Counted from the first letter of the stretch, positions 1 through 8,897 are shown. The stretch: DNA of 64,000 nucleotides from Thioalkalivibrio sp. ALJ12 (GCF_000378305.1 NZ_KB899538.1:558001-622000), one strand, 5' to 3'. Notes: generated from the letters alone by a model not told the origin. Program-made: numbers and translations.

Positions 1-203
1 CAGCCTTCGCGCAGCGGGCTCTCCAGCGCGACCTGGCCCTCGCGGATCAGCCAGAAGGTCTCCGTCGGCTCGTGGTCGCGCATCAGCCGCGTGTCCGCCG
101 GGTAGCTGAGCTTCGCGGCGCAGGCCGCCAGCAGGCGCAGATGCATCGGGTCGAAGTCCTCGAAGAACGGCTGCTGTTCGAGGATGGCCAGCAGTTCCTT
201 CAT
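1..203 (-). CDS. Cyclic-nucleotide-binding (CRP/FNR-like) domain protein, 3' part outside window
   Basis: Only the first 67 residues are visible; the gene runs off the left edge. The N-terminus ([19 protein letters not shown], then [18 protein letters not shown] and a [14 protein letters not shown] strand) is the start of the double-stranded beta-helix cyclic-nucleotide-binding fold. Proteins of this type sit in group 3b/sulfhydrogenase operons next to the beta subunit. Its ATG overlaps the TGA of the upstream iron-sulfur subunit gene (ATGA), so the two are probably translationally coupled. Whether it has a DNA-binding helix-turn-helix cannot be seen. The fold call is good; a regulatory or electron-transfer-linked role is inferred from position. 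Confidence 0.8.
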   Translation of the reverse strand, partial: MKELLAILEQQPFFEDFDPMHLRLLAACAAKLSYPADTRLMRDHEPTETFWLIREGQVALESPLREG

Positions 204-1312
204 GGCGAGTCCCCCGCATCACGGCGCACCGCGGTCACCTCCTCGGTGATGTCGATCCCCACCGGGCACCAGGTGATGCAGCGTCCGCAGCCGACGCAGC
301 CGGAAGTGCCGAACTGGTCGTGCCAGGTGGCCAGCTTGTGGGTGATCCACTGGCGGTAGCGCGCGGCCACCGAGTCGCGGTGCGGCCCGCCGACCAGGTG
401 CGAGTGCTCCTGGTTGAAACAGGAATCCCAGCGCCGCACGCGCTCGGTGCGCTGGCCCTCCAGATCGGGCACCTCCTCGACCTGCGAGCAGAAGCAGGTG
501 GGGCAGACCAGCGTACAGTTGGAGCAGGACAGGCAGCGCTCGGCCGTCTCCTCCCAGCGCGGGTGCTCGAAGGCTCGGTTCAGCACCTCGCGCGCGTCGC
601 CGGGCATCTGCCGGCCCATCTTGTCTGGGGCCTCGGCCCAGACGCGTTCGGCCGCCGCCTGTTCGGCAGCGCTGGCGGGGCGCGGTTCCAGCCGCTCGAA
701 CATCGCGCGTCCCGCCTCGCTCCCGGCCTCGACGACCAGGAAGTGCGTGGCGCCGTCGATCACCTCGGTCAGGGCCAGGTCGAAGCCCTCCCGCGCGCGC
801 GGCCCGGTGTCCATCGAGGCGCAGAAGCAAGTGCCGCCGGGTTCCGCGCAGTGGGCCGCGACCATGAACACATCCTGGCGCCGCGCCGCATAGCCGCGAT
901 CCTGCACCGCCTGGCCGAGGAATACCCGGTCCTGCACCTCGATCGCCGCCAGCTCGCAGGCGCGCATGCCGATGAACGCGCGCGGCGGAACGTCGGATTT
1001 GCCCGGCTCGGTCACGAAGCTGCCGTCCGGCTGGCGGGTCAGCCGGAACAGGGTCTCCTCGGGCGGGAACAGGTACTTCTTCCAGGAGTGCGGCCCGACC
1101 ACATAGCCGAACAGGGCCGCGTCGTCACGCGCGCGCAGGCGGTAGTGGCCGGGGGCGTGCTCGTCGGTCCAGCCCGCCGGCAGGTCGTCGAGACCGTGCA
1201 CGCGATCGTAGACGATCGCCCCGTCGCGCCGCGTCGGACCCACCACCTCGTAGCCGTCGCCGGCCAGCAGGCGGATCAGCGTATCCACGACTTGTGGTGC
1301 GATCACGTGCAT
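200..1312 (-). CDS. 4Fe-4S dicluster protein, sulfhydrogenase/hydrogenase beta-subunit (HyhB) type
   Basis: A 370-residue protein with the layout of beta subunits of bidirectional NAD(P)-linked [NiFe] hydrogenases and of anaerobic sulfite reductase subunit A. It has an N-terminal alpha/beta domain with a conserved [14 protein letters not shown] segment, a Cys-rich GGTCFC motif near residue 160, and two C-terminal ferredoxin-like clusters: [16 protein letters not shown] (about 260-275) and [14 protein letters not shown] (about 339-352). It would pass electrons between the flavin/NAD(P) subunit and the hydrogenase module in the cytoplasm. The flavin, small and large subunits would lie left of the window. 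The ATG has a GAGG ribosome-binding site 8 bases upstream, and a TATAAT -10 box lies at 1378-1383 on the minus strand. Confidence 0.85.
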   Translation of the reverse strand: MHVIAPQVVDTLIRLLAGDGYEVVGPTRRDGAIVYDRVHGLDDLPAGWTDEHAPGHYRLRARDDAALFGYVVGPHSWKKYLFPPEETLFRLTRQPDGSFVTEPGKSDVPPRAFIGMRACELAAIEVQDRVFLGQAVQDRGYAARRQDVFMVAAHCAEPGGTCFCASMDTGPRAREGFDLALTEVIDGATHFLVVEAGSEAGRAMFERLEPRPASAAEQAAAERVWAEAPDKMGRQMPGDAREVLNRAFEHPRWEETAERCLSCSNCTLVCPTCFCSQVEEVPDLEGQRTERVRRWDSCFNQEHSHLVGGPHRDSVAARYRQWITHKLATWHDQFGTSGCVGCGRCITWCPVGIDITEEVTAVRRDAGDSP

Positions 1313-1377
1313 GGGTCATCCTCGAACGCTCGCCGCAACCTGCATCGACCTTCGTTCGATGGGCGACCGTGGCTGAA

Positions 1378-1410
1378 ATTATAGTGCGCCAACCCTGGAT
1401 CGTGATCCAT
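1378..1410 (-). promoter_or_regulatory. Promoter and CRP/FNR-like dyad for the hydrogenase operon
   Basis: On the minus strand a perfect -10 hexamer TATAAT occupies 1383-1378, about 65 bases before the HyhB-like start. Just upstream, at 1397-1410, is the symmetric sequence TGGATCGTGATCCA. It differs from the FNR consensus (TTGAT-N4-ATCAA) by one change per half-site. Its centre falls about 32 bases before the predicted start point, over the -35 region, a position more typical of repression than of class II activation. No good -35 box is visible. The site could also serve the divergent lactate dehydrogenase gene. Confidence 0.5.
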
Positions 1411-1471
1411 CCCGAAGGGGCCCCTTCCCGGTTATGCTGGGACGGAATCCAGACAACACCCGGGAGAACCG

Positions 1472-2467
1472 ATGAAGGTCGCCGTCTTTAGTATCCAGCA
1501 GCATGATCGCGAGTCCCTGGTACCCGCTCTGGTGTCCGCCGGAATGGTGCCGGTGGTGTACGCCGAGCGCCTGACTGCGGAGACGGTGCACCTGGCGCGG
1601 GGCGCGGATGCGGTCTGCGTGTTCACCAACGACGACCTGCACCGGCGGGTGATCGACGGGCTGGCGGACCAGGGTGTCCATGTGGTGGCGCTGCGCTGCT
1701 CCGGCTACGACAACCTGGATGTCGCGCGGGCCCGCGAGCGCGGGGTGCGCGTGGGGCGGGTGCCGGCCTACTCGCCGAACGCGATCGCGGAGCATGCGGT
1801 CGCCCTGCTGATGACCCTGAACCGTCAGGTGCACCGGGCCTGGGACCGGACTCGGCGCGGCGATTTTCGCCTTGACCACCTGACGGGCTTCGATCTCGTC
1901 GGGCGCACCGTGGGGGTGGTCGGCACTGGACGCATCGGCCAGGCCTTCGCGCGGATCATGCTCGGCTTTGGCTGCCGCGTCCTCGCGCACGACCCCTACC
2001 CGAATGCGGAACTGCAGGCGGCGGGGGTGGAGTATCGGGACCTGGATACGCTGCTGGCCGAGTCCTGGGTGCTGAGCCTGAGCTGTCCGATGACGCCGGA
2101 GAACCGGCACATGATCAATGCCGACACCCTGGCGCGGATGCCGCGCGGGGCCTTTCTGATCAATACAGCGCGCGGGGCGCTGGTGGATACCAATGCCGCC
2201 GAGGTCGCGCTGGACTCGGGTCAGCTGGGCGGATTTGCGCTGGACGTCTACGAGGCCGAGGCGGGGCTGTTCTTCCACGACTGGTCGCTGGCCGGTCTGC
2301 CGGACCGGCGTCTGGCGCGGCTGATGCAGCGCGACGATGTGCTGGTCACCGGCCACCAGGCATTCCTGACCCACGAGGCGCTTACCAACATCGCCGACAC
2401 CACCGTGGCCAACCTGACCACCCTGCACCGGGATCCGGACGCGCAGCCCGAAGGCCGCGTCGTCTGA
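1472..2467 (+). CDS. ldhA: D-lactate dehydrogenase / D-2-hydroxyacid dehydrogenase (LdhA type)
   Basis: 331 residues, the usual length. It catalyses NADH-dependent interconversion of pyruvate and D-lactate, or a related 2-hydroxyacid. The Rossmann motif VGVVGTGRIG is at about 147-156. The catalytic triad of the family is present: Arg234 in NTARG, Glu263 in DVYEAE, His295 in TGHQ. The N-terminal MKVAVFSIQQHD and the RCSGYDNLD segment are typical of the LdhA/fermentative branch. The start ATG follows a GGGAGAACC ribosome-binding site. The gene stands alone, divergent from the hydrogenase operon and convergent with the chromate cluster. Together with the hydrogenase it could serve redox balancing under low oxygen; that role is inference. 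Confidence 0.88.
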   Translation: MKVAVFSIQQHDRESLVPALVSAGMVPVVYAERLTAETVHLARGADAVCVFTNDDLHRRVIDGLADQGVHVVALRCSGYDNLDVARARERGVRVGRVPAYSPNAIAEHAVALLMTLNRQVHRAWDRTRRGDFRLDHLTGFDLVGRTVGVVGTGRIGQAFARIMLGFGCRVLAHDPYPNAELQAAGVEYRDLDTLLAESWVLSLSCPMTPENRHMINADTLARMPRGAFLINTARGALVDTNAAEVALDSGQLGGFALDVYEAEAGLFFHDWSLAGLPDRRLARLMQRDDVLVTGHQAFLTHEALTNIADTTVANLTTLHRDPDAQPEGRVV

Positions 2468-2529
2468 TTCGACTGCGGCTCGCCCCGGGATTCACAAACA
2501 CCCCGGGGCGAGTCGACTTCCACGCTTTT

Positions 2530-3489
2530 CTAGAACAAGGCGCTTTCGGCCTCTTGGTAGGCCAGATTCGCGTTGCGTGGCGCCAGGTCGTCGAAATCGG
2601 CCAGGTCCTGCCAGGGCGAAGCATCGAAGGAGCGGATGGCCGATTGCATGTCGGTGCCCATGTCCGCCGCCTCAAACATGTGGTCCCACAGCGCGCGCAG
2701 GTAATCGTGGGTTGCGTGGTCGAAGGTCGACAGTGCGCCCGGTTTCCCGTGGCCCGGGATGAATTTCGCATCTGCGTACTCATCCTGCAGGAGTTCGTAG
2801 GCCTCCAGCCAGCCCTCCATGCTGCCGTCGGGCAGGATGGCCAGCAGACGGCCGCCGTAGAGAACGTCGCCGGCAAACACGACGTTGTCGGGCTCGACCA
2901 CCGCGATCAGGCTGCCGTGGGTGTGGGCGCTGCCCACATGACGAACCGTCAGCGTGACACCGCCCAGGTCCAGTTCCTCGCGATCTTCGACCATCACGTT
3001 CGGTGGTTCGGGATGTTCGGCGGAGCCTTCCGGCCGATCGAGCGCGTTCTCGAGCTGCATGGCGAACATCGAGGCGCTGCCCTGCATGCGGTCGATGGCC
3101 TCGGGAGCGGCCAGGATGTCGGCTCCCGCCTCGCGGAAGACGTCATTGCCCATGAAGCGGTGCGGCTGTGAGTTGGTGTTGATCATGTAGCGCACCGGCT
3201 TGTCCGTCGTGGCGCGGATATGCTCCAGCATCTCTTTGGCCATCTCCGGGGTATGGCCGGAATCGATCACGGCCACAGCATCTTCGCCGACCACGTAGCC
3301 GAGGTTCATGCGAAACCCCTGGTTCTCGGTGTCCGGCCCGCCGTACGGCCCGATCCAGGCATGGGCATGATCCGAGACGGCCTCGGGTTCTGGCAGGACC
3401 GGGGTCTCGCTGGCCGCAAGAGCCGGACCCAGCGCGAATGCCGCCAGGGCCAGGACCGACAGGCCCCCTTTTCGTCCTTGTTTCAGCAT
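2530..3489 (-). CDS. Exported metallo-beta-lactamase-fold protein with a degenerate metal motif
   Basis: 319 residues starting at the ATG of a clear signal peptide (MLKQGRKGG, hydrophobic core, cleavage near ALA-AS at 25-27). The body has the MBL fold: VIDSGHTPE in strand 2, LGGVTLTVRHVGSAHTHG, VFAGDVLYGG and IPGHGKPG. The late ligand positions (His in AHTHG, Asp in AGDV, His in PGHG) remain. The main HxHxDH motif is replaced by NSQPHR at residues 106-111, so four normal zinc ligands are missing. Relatives (SoxH-like / quinoprotein-relay metallohydrolases) are periplasmic. It lies 11 bases after chrA and probably shares its transcript. The longer upstream reading frame is the shadow of chrA. 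Enzyme activity is doubtful; it may bind a ligand or a single metal. Confidence 0.8.
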   Translation of the reverse strand: MLKQGRKGGLSVLALAAFALGPALAASETPVLPEPEAVSDHAHAWIGPYGGPDTENQGFRMNLGYVVGEDAVAVIDSGHTPEMAKEMLEHIRATTDKPVRYMINTNSQPHRFMGNDVFREAGADILAAPEAIDRMQGSASMFAMQLENALDRPEGSAEHPEPPNVMVEDREELDLGGVTLTVRHVGSAHTHGSLIAVVEPDNVVFAGDVLYGGRLLAILPDGSMEGWLEAYELLQDEYADAKFIPGHGKPGALSTFDHATHDYLRALWDHMFEAADMGTDMQSAIRSFDASPWQDLADFDDLAPRNANLAYQEAESALF

Positions 3490-3500
3490 GTCAGGTACTC

Positions 3501-4853
3501 CTAGAGCAGAAGCTGATACCCCGCACCGAGGGCGGCACAGACAGCGATCAGCGGGATGATCCCGACCCGAAAGCGGGCAAGGGCGATAAAGGCAGCGATG
3601 CCCAGCAGCGCGGAGAACCATTCGAAGGCCCCCTCGAATCCGTCCGGCCACAAGACGTGCCAGGTAAAGAAGACCGCGAGATTGACGATCACCCCGACCA
3701 CCGCAGCGGTGATGCCCGTCAGCGGCCCGGTAAAGTGCAGGTCCCCGCGGGTGCGCTCGACCAGCGGTGCGCCGACCAGGATGAACAGGAACGACGGCAG
3801 GAAGGTAAAGAAGGTCGCGACCAGCGCACCCAGCAGGGCGGCCAGAACGACTTGATCCGGCCCGAGAAAGGCCTGCGTCCAGCCACCGATGAAGCCAACA
3901 AAGGTGACCACCATGATGAGCGGCCCGGGCGTGCCCTCGCCCAGCGCGATCCCGTCGATCATCTGCGTCGGGCTCAGCCAGCCATAGGTCTCCACCCCGC
4001 CCTGATAGACATAGGGCAGTACCGCATACGCCCCGCCGAAGGTGACCAGCGCGGTCTGGGTGAAGAACTGCCCCATTCGGGTCAGCGTGGCGTCCCAGCC
4101 GAACACCGCGAGCAACGCGCCGAATACGGCGGCCCACAGGCCCAGACCCACCACCAGAAATCGGACGACCCGCAGCCAGCGAAACTGCATCCAGGGGGCG
4201 GGCGGCGTGTCGTCGTCCACCACCGCCGGGCCGCGGGCCTCGTGGGCGCCCTCACCGTGGGATTCGCCGCCACGAAAGCGCTCCGGCCACACACGGCTGC
4301 CCAGCCAGCCGAGGATGCCGGCGGCAATGATGATGTACGGAAACGGGATATTGAGCGCGAAGATGGCCAGGAAGGCCGCGATCGCCATCAACCACAGCAG
4401 GCCATTGTTGAGTACCCGTCCGCCGATGCGCCAGCCCGCGTAGACGATGATCGCGACCACCGCCGGCTTGATGCCATAGAACACGGCCTCCACCGCCGGT
4501 ACATCGCCAAAGGCCAGGTACACCCAGGACAAACCGATCATCAGGAACAGCGAAGGCAGGATAAACAGCAGCCCGGCCATCAGGCCGCCGAAGGTGCCGT
4601 GCAGCAGCCAGCCGAGATAGGTCGCCAGCTGCTGCGCCTCGGGCCCCGGCAGCACCATCGTGTAGTTCAGCGCATGCAGAAAGCGGTTCTCGGAGACCCA
4701 GCGTCGGCGCTCCACCAGTTCCTCGTGCATCATCCCGATCTGCCCGGCGGCACCGCCAAAACTGATGAAGCCGAGCTTCAGCCAGTAGCGAAAGGCCTCG
4801 GCCCGAGTGGGCGGGTCGGGTCGTTGTGCCGAGGAGTGTCGGGGATCGGTCAT
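3501..4853 (-). CDS. chrA: Chromate transporter ChrA, two-domain form
   Basis: 450 residues, the usual length of two-domain CHR-superfamily transporters that expel chromate from the cytoplasm. The two halves each carry the family signature: WLKLGFISFGGAAGQIGMMHEE with LPGPEAQQLATYLGW near the N-terminus, and FFTQTALVTFGGAYAVLPYV with GLALGEGTPGPLIM-like sequence (here IALGEGTPGP) in the second half. A charged, His/Glu-rich loop (ESHGEGAHEARG) links them. About ten to twelve membrane helices are predicted from the hydrophobic segments. Its ATG overlaps the end of chrB by 4 bases, so chrB-chrA is an operon. Confidence 0.95.
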   Translation of the reverse strand: MTDPRHSSAQRPDPPTRAEAFRYWLKLGFISFGGAAGQIGMMHEELVERRRWVSENRFLHALNYTMVLPGPEAQQLATYLGWLLHGTFGGLMAGLLFILPSLFLMIGLSWVYLAFGDVPAVEAVFYGIKPAVVAIIVYAGWRIGGRVLNNGLLWLMAIAAFLAIFALNIPFPYIIIAAGILGWLGSRVWPERFRGGESHGEGAHEARGPAVVDDDTPPAPWMQFRWLRVVRFLVVGLGLWAAVFGALLAVFGWDATLTRMGQFFTQTALVTFGGAYAVLPYVYQGGVETYGWLSPTQMIDGIALGEGTPGPLIMVVTFVGFIGGWTQAFLGPDQVVLAALLGALVATFFTFLPSFLFILVGAPLVERTRGDLHFTGPLTGITAAVVGVIVNLAVFFTWHVLWPDGFEGAFEWFSALLGIAAFIALARFRVGIIPLIAVCAALGAGYQLLL

Positions 4854-5821
4854 CTGGGGTCGCGTCCGGATTGTTGCTCAAAGGCCTGGCGGAGGTCGTG
4901 CAGCACCGGTGTTACCCGGGCCAGCAGGGCATCGTCGTCCGTGCACTGCTGTTTGGCCCCGGTCAGGATGCTTTCGAAGCCCGCCGCCTCGGGGATGGGG
5001 CGGCCCCCGACATCCAGGAAATGCACCATCTCGGCGAGCCCGGCCAGACCGCTGTCGCGCTCCAGGCCGAAGGCGGCCAGCAGTACCTCGAACGTGACGC
5101 GGTCGCCGACGTGGGTGAAGGCGGCCCCGTCGAAGTCGAAGCCCAGGGCCTCGGTCGGGCAGTCGGCCGGGGTGGGAATCCAGACGAAGCGGGCTTCCGG
5201 GTCGATGAATTCGCGGATCAGCCAGGCACTGGCGACCCGGTCCACCCACATGGCCGCGCGCGTGGCCCACAGCCGGCCCCGGTAGTCCGCCAAGTCCAGC
5301 CGGGGGATTCCGGAATCCGGTGCGGGTGAAGGTTCGTCCGGCGAAAGCATCGACTGGGCCGCGGATTCGAGCCGGGCCAGCTGGGCCTCCAGTGGCCCGC
5401 GTCCGGGGCCCGGGAAGTAGTCCGTGCGGCGCAGCTGCTCCGCCTCGCGATGGACCTGGCGCAGGCGCTTGAGCAGTTCGGCCTCGCCCAGCCCAGGCAG
5501 CTGGCCCAGGAGGGTTTCGGCGCTGGTCTGCAGCGTGCGGTACTCGGCCTCGCGGTCGAACAGGCTGCGGTAATGCGCCTGCTCCTCGGCGCTGGCCGCC
5601 ACCGGCAGGTGGTAGGCCTGGTTGCCCGCCGCCCGGGCGGATTCCGCCAGTTCCAGCAGAGCGTCGCGCAGATCCGAGCGATTGGGCAGCAAGTAGACCC
5701 CGTCGCGCAGCGTAGCGGCGCCCAGCGCCTTCAGCGCGCGCCAGAGCCGAACCCGGGTCGAGTTCTGCCCACTCTGAAAGGCGAGGATGAGCAGTTGCCA
5801 GTCGGTATCCGGAAAATCCAT
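4850..5821 (-). CDS. chrB: Chromate-responsive regulator / resistance protein ChrB
   Basis: 323 residues. The N-terminal WQLLILAFQSGQNSTRVRLWRALKALG...DGVYLLPN block is the signature of ChrB, a chromate-sensing transcriptional regulator of chr operons. The C-terminal half (LWATRAAMWVDRVASAWLIREFIDPEARFVWI, then FDFDGAAFTHVGDRVTFE) is the ChrB C-terminal domain, and the long helical middle is Leu/Glu-rich. It is the first gene of chrB-chrA-MBL. No Shine-Dalgarno sequence precedes the ATG, and the promoter elements place the transcription start at or very near the A of ATG, so the message may be leaderless. Confidence 0.92.
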   Translation of the reverse strand: MDFPDTDWQLLILAFQSGQNSTRVRLWRALKALGAATLRDGVYLLPNRSDLRDALLELAESARAAGNQAYHLPVAASAEEQAHYRSLFDREAEYRTLQTSAETLLGQLPGLGEAELLKRLRQVHREAEQLRRTDYFPGPGRGPLEAQLARLESAAQSMLSPDEPSPAPDSGIPRLDLADYRGRLWATRAAMWVDRVASAWLIREFIDPEARFVWIPTPADCPTEALGFDFDGAAFTHVGDRVTFEVLLAAFGLERDSGLAGLAEMVHFLDVGGRPIPEAAGFESILTGAKQQCTDDDALLARVTPVLHDLRQAFEQQSGRDPR

Positions 5822-5857
5822 GTTACAGGTATAGCAGTAACGTAACGTCCGTTACAA
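5822..5857 (-). promoter_or_regulatory. chrB promoter overlapped by GTAAC repeats (probable operator)
   Basis: Reading the minus strand, TTGTAA (5857-5852) and TATACC (5833-5828) form a -35/-10 pair with an 18-base spacer, giving a start near 5821, the A of the chrB ATG. Overlaid is GTAACG-TC-CGTTAC at 5842-5855, a perfect 6-bp dyad, plus GTAAC at 5837-5841 and its inverse GTTAC at 5822-5826. Four half-sites in 34 bases covering the promoter are what an autoregulated ChrB operator would look like. Binding by ChrB is inferred. Confidence 0.6.
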
Positions 5858-5872
5858 CCAATGGCTTCCGGG

Positions 5873-5910
5873 CACAAGAAAGCCCGGCGCCTTGCGGGGC
5901 CGGGCCTCTT
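5873..5910 (-). terminator. Rho-independent terminator of fbp
   Basis: Seven-base perfect stem GCCCGGC (5882-5888) / GCCGGGC (5899-5905) with a 10-base loop. On the minus strand it is followed by TTTCTTGTG, an interrupted T tract. It lies about 70 bases after the fbp stop and protects the chrB promoter from read-through. Confidence 0.7.
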
Positions 5911-5979
5911 GGAAGGCGCTGACTTGATCGCGCGTCCGCGCTCGCGCCAGCGTCTAACTGACTGCAAAGGGCGTAGGGA

Positions 5980-6993
5980 TCAGCCCTCGTTGTGGTAGCC
6001 GGTGATGCGCTCCACTTCGTTCTTCGCGCCCAGGACCACCGGCACGCGCTGGTGGATGCCCTCGGGGCTGATGTCCATGATGCGCTCGCGCCCGGTGGTG
6101 GCGGCACCGCCGGCCTGTTCGACGATGAAGCTCATCGGGTTGGCCTCGTACATCAGGCGCAGCTTGCCGGTCGTGCCCTTGGCCTGCATCTTCGTATCCA
6201 TCGGGTACATGAACACCCCGCCGCGGCACAGGATGCGGTGCACCTCGGCGACCATGGAGGCTACCCAACGCATGTTGAAGTCCTTGCCGCGCTCGCCTTC
6301 CTTGCCGGCCAGGCATTCGTCGATGTAGCGCTTGACCGGGGCCTCCCAGAAGCGGCTGTTGGACATGTTGATCGCGAACTCCTGGGTGTCTTCCGGGATC
6401 TGCACGCTGTCCTTGGTCAGCAGGAACTCGCCGAAGTCCTTGTCCAGGGTGAACATCTTCACGCCCTGGCCGGTGGTCATCACCATCATGGTGGACGGGC
6501 CGTACAGGCAGTAGCCGGCGGCGACCTGCTTGGTGCCCGGCTGCAGGAAGTCCTCGGTCTTGGGATCGGTGACGCCTTCCGGGGCCTTCAGGATGGAGAA
6601 GATCGTGCCGACGGAGACGTTCACGTCGATGTTCGAGGAGCCGTCCAGCGGATCGAACAGGACCAGGTAGTGGCCGCGCGGCTCGTTGGCCGGCATCTCG
6701 CAGATCTCGTCCATCTCCTCGGAGGCCAGGCCGGCGGCGTGGCCGTTGTGGCTCAGGCTCTCGATGAACACCTCGTTGGTGATGATGTCGAGCTTCTTCT
6801 GCGTCTCGCCCTGCACGTTCTCGGAGCCGGCGGAGCCGAGCACGCCGACCAGATCACCCTTGTCGACGAGGTCGGAGATCTTCTTGCACGCCACGGAGAT
6901 GTCGTTCAGCAGACCGGTGAATTCGCCGGTTGCGCCCTGGATGCCGCGCTGGGTTTCGATGATGCAGTTGGTCAGAGTGGTGCCGATATGCAT
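5980..6993 (-). CDS. fbp: Fructose-1,6-bisphosphatase, class I
   Basis: 337 residues. It hydrolyses fructose 1,6-bisphosphate in gluconeogenesis and in the Calvin cycle. The class I signature [20 protein letters not shown] (metal site) is near residues 112-131 and the substrate site [13 protein letters not shown] near 256-268. The start is the ATG giving [11 protein letters not shown], matching the family N-terminus; the longer upstream frame is the shadow of the divergent pfp. A terminator follows. Being divergent from a PPi-type phosphofructokinase fits an autotroph that uses this enzyme pair in the fructose/sedoheptulose bisphosphate steps of carbon fixation. Confidence 0.95.
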   Translation of the reverse strand: MHIGTTLTNCIIETQRGIQGATGEFTGLLNDISVACKKISDLVDKGDLVGVLGSAGSENVQGETQKKLDIITNEVFIESLSHNGHAAGLASEEMDEICEMPANEPRGHYLVLFDPLDGSSNIDVNVSVGTIFSILKAPEGVTDPKTEDFLQPGTKQVAAGYCLYGPSTMMVMTTGQGVKMFTLDKDFGEFLLTKDSVQIPEDTQEFAINMSNSRFWEAPVKRYIDECLAGKEGERGKDFNMRWVASMVAEVHRILCRGGVFMYPMDTKMQAKGTTGKLRLMYEANPMSFIVEQAGGAATTGRERIMDISPEGIHQRVPVVLGAKNEVERITGYHNEG

Positions 6994-7213
6994 GATGCAA
7001 TCCTGATGCTGTTGTGAATCGGGCGACACGGCGCGAAATGGGGCACAGCAGCCCCGTCGCGGGGCGAACGGCCCCGGCGCGCCGGGTGTCAAAGGCGGCA
7101 TAGTGTAGCAAAAGCACCCGGAGGGGCCGATCCGCAGCACTGATCGTGGCGTGACCGGCCTGGCACTGTGCTTGCTCGGCCTTCGGGGTCCAACAAAAAC
7201 ATGGAGGATTCGC

Positions 7214-8479
7214 ATGCCCCAGAACGCGCTGTACGCCCAGTCGGGCGGGGTCACCGCTGTCATTAACGCCAGCGCCTGGGGGGTAATTGAGGCGGTCCGC
7301 GCCCACCCGGCCCATTTCGGCAAGATCTATGCGGCGCGCGACGGCATCCTGGGCGTCCTGCGCGAAGAGATCATCGACCTCGACCACGAGGACCCGCTGA
7401 CCCTGGCCGCCCTGCGCCATACGCCGGGCGGTGCGTTCGGTTCCTGCCGCTTCGATCTGGGTGACCCCGACAAGGACCCGCAACAATACGAGCGCCTGGT
7501 CGAAGTCTTCCGCGCCCATGACATCGGCACCTTCTTCTACAACGGCGGTGGCGGCTCCATGGATACCGCCTTGAAGATCGCGAAGATGGGCGAGCGCATG
7601 GGCTTTCCGATCAAGGCGATTGGCGTGCCCAAGACGATCGACAACGACCTTGCCGTGACCGACTCCAGCCCGGGCTTTGGTTCCGCCGCCAAGTTCATCG
7701 CCACCGTGGTGCGCGAGGCCAGCCTGGACGTCGAGTCCATGCACACCAGTTCCACCAAGGTGTTCGTGATGGAGGTGATGGGGCGCCATGCTGGCTGGCT
7801 GGCGGCCGCGGCGGCGCTGGCGCAGGAGTTCGACGGCCAGCCGCCGATGCTGATCCTGTTCGCCGAGGTCCCGTTCGATCAGGACGACTTCCTGGATCAT
7901 CTGAACCGCACCATCGAACGTCACGGGTATTGCGTGGTGGTCGTTTCCGAGGGGCTGAAGAATCCCGACGGTGGCTTGTTCTCGGTCGCGCAGAGCCACG
8001 ATGTCTATGCCTACACCCAGCTCGGCGGTGCCGCCCCGCGCCTTGCCGAGCTGATCCGCGAAAAGACCGGGCACAAGCTGCACTGGGCGGTGGTGGACTA
8101 CATCCAGCGTGCCGCGCGCCATATCGCGTCGAAGGTGGACGTGGAGCAGGCCTATGCCTGTGGCCGCGCGGCGGTGGAGGGGGTGGTCGCCGGCGAGGAT
8201 GCCTTCATGCCGATCATCCGGCGTGACTCCAGCAAGCCCTATCGCTGGAGCATCGGCTTTACCCCGCTGGAGACCGTCGCCGATATCGAGCAGGGCATGC
8301 CGCGCAACTACATCACCCCGGATGGCTACGGCATTACTCAGGACGCACGCGACTACCTGCGCCCGCTGATCCAGGGCGAGGACGCTCCGCCGTTCGAGCG
8401 CGGCCTGCCCTGCTACCCGCGCATCCGCGGCGAGCTCTTGCCCAAGCGCTGCCCGCCGTACGAGGTCAACACCGACTAG
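7214..8479 (+). CDS. pfp: 6-phosphofructokinase, pyrophosphate-dependent type
   Basis: 421 residues. The start ATG at 7214 has GGAGGA six bases upstream, and [20 protein letters not shown] matches the family N-terminus (phosphate-binding GGxT). The proton-acceptor motif PKTIDNDL, with Lys where ATP-type enzymes have Gly, indicates PPi use. [13 protein letters not shown] is the sugar-phosphate site. The usual GGDGS (ATP) or GGDDS (PPi) motif reads GGGGS at 111-115, without either Asp. The reaction is PPi + fructose 6-phosphate <-> Pi + fructose 1,6-bisphosphate. The 3' end overlaps the next, convergent gene by 14 bases. Confidence 0.9.
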   Translation: MPQNALYAQSGGVTAVINASAWGVIEAVRAHPAHFGKIYAARDGILGVLREEIIDLDHEDPLTLAALRHTPGGAFGSCRFDLGDPDKDPQQYERLVEVFRAHDIGTFFYNGGGGSMDTALKIAKMGERMGFPIKAIGVPKTIDNDLAVTDSSPGFGSAAKFIATVVREASLDVESMHTSSTKVFVMEVMGRHAGWLAAAAALAQEFDGQPPMLILFAEVPFDQDDFLDHLNRTIERHGYCVVVVSEGLKNPDGGLFSVAQSHDVYAYTQLGGAAPRLAELIREKTGHKLHWAVVDYIQRAARHIASKVDVEQAYACGRAAVEGVVAGEDAFMPIIRRDSSKPYRWSIGFTPLETVADIEQGMPRNYITPDGYGITQDARDYLRPLIQGEDAPPFERGLPCYPRIRGELLPKRCPPYEVNTD

Positions 8480-8729
8480 TGTCGCCTGCCTGCTGCTCGG
8501 GTGCTTTGTTCGGCCCGCAGCAGCCGCCGGGGCCTTCTTGCTGGATGGGTGGGCAGGGCACGGTTCCGTAGGAACAGAAGACGCAGCAATCGCCCGGAAA
8601 CGGCCTCAGCAGGGCACCGCAGCCGGTGCACTCGTAGAACCACTGGCAGGCATCGGTAGGCATGGTTTCCGCTTTCTCGTGCCCGCATTCGGGGCAGGTC
8701 AGGGTCGACTCCAGGACGACTTCATTCAT
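8466..8729 (-). CDS. Small cysteine-rich GDCCVFCSYG-family protein
   Basis: 87 residues if it starts at MNEVVLES, the start used by relatives I recall. An upstream in-frame ATG at 8762 would add 11 residues. It has two zinc-ribbon-like knuckles: CPECGHE and YECTGCGALL. These are followed by the family hallmark PGDCCVFCSYGTVPCPPIQ and a Cys-Cys-Gly tail (GGCCGPNK). Such proteins often occur near mercury or metal-handling genes and probably bind zinc; no enzymatic function is known to me. It is convergent with pfp and its stop lies inside the pfp coding sequence. Confidence 0.75.
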   Translation of the reverse strand: MNEVVLESTLTCPECGHEKAETMPTDACQWFYECTGCGALLRPFPGDCCVFCSYGTVPCPPIQQEGPGGCCGPNKAPEQQAGDTSRC

Positions 8730-8897
8730 CTGCGTTTCAGGCGAAGGCGGCATGATGGGCAATGTACAAGGCGCCTGTGGGCGGAAAAACCCCGTGTGCT
8801 ACCCGGAAACGGAGTAGCCAGTGCAAGCCGGGCGTCTAATCTGTGATAAAGGCCACGCAAGAGGGCCAGCCGAAGTCCAGAGACTGTGGAGGAGATC

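Noticed and set aside
3490-4137. N-terminal extension of the metallo-beta-lactamase-like ORF to 535 codons
   Set aside because: The first 216 codons are the antisense-phase shadow of chrA on the same strand, Arg/Gly-rich and featureless; the ATG at 3489 starts a proper signal peptide.
3438-5285. 615-codon plus-strand ORF opposite chrA and chrB
   Set aside because: Gln/Arg/His-rich shadow frame of a GC-rich coding region; chrA and chrB on the minus strand have clear family motifs.
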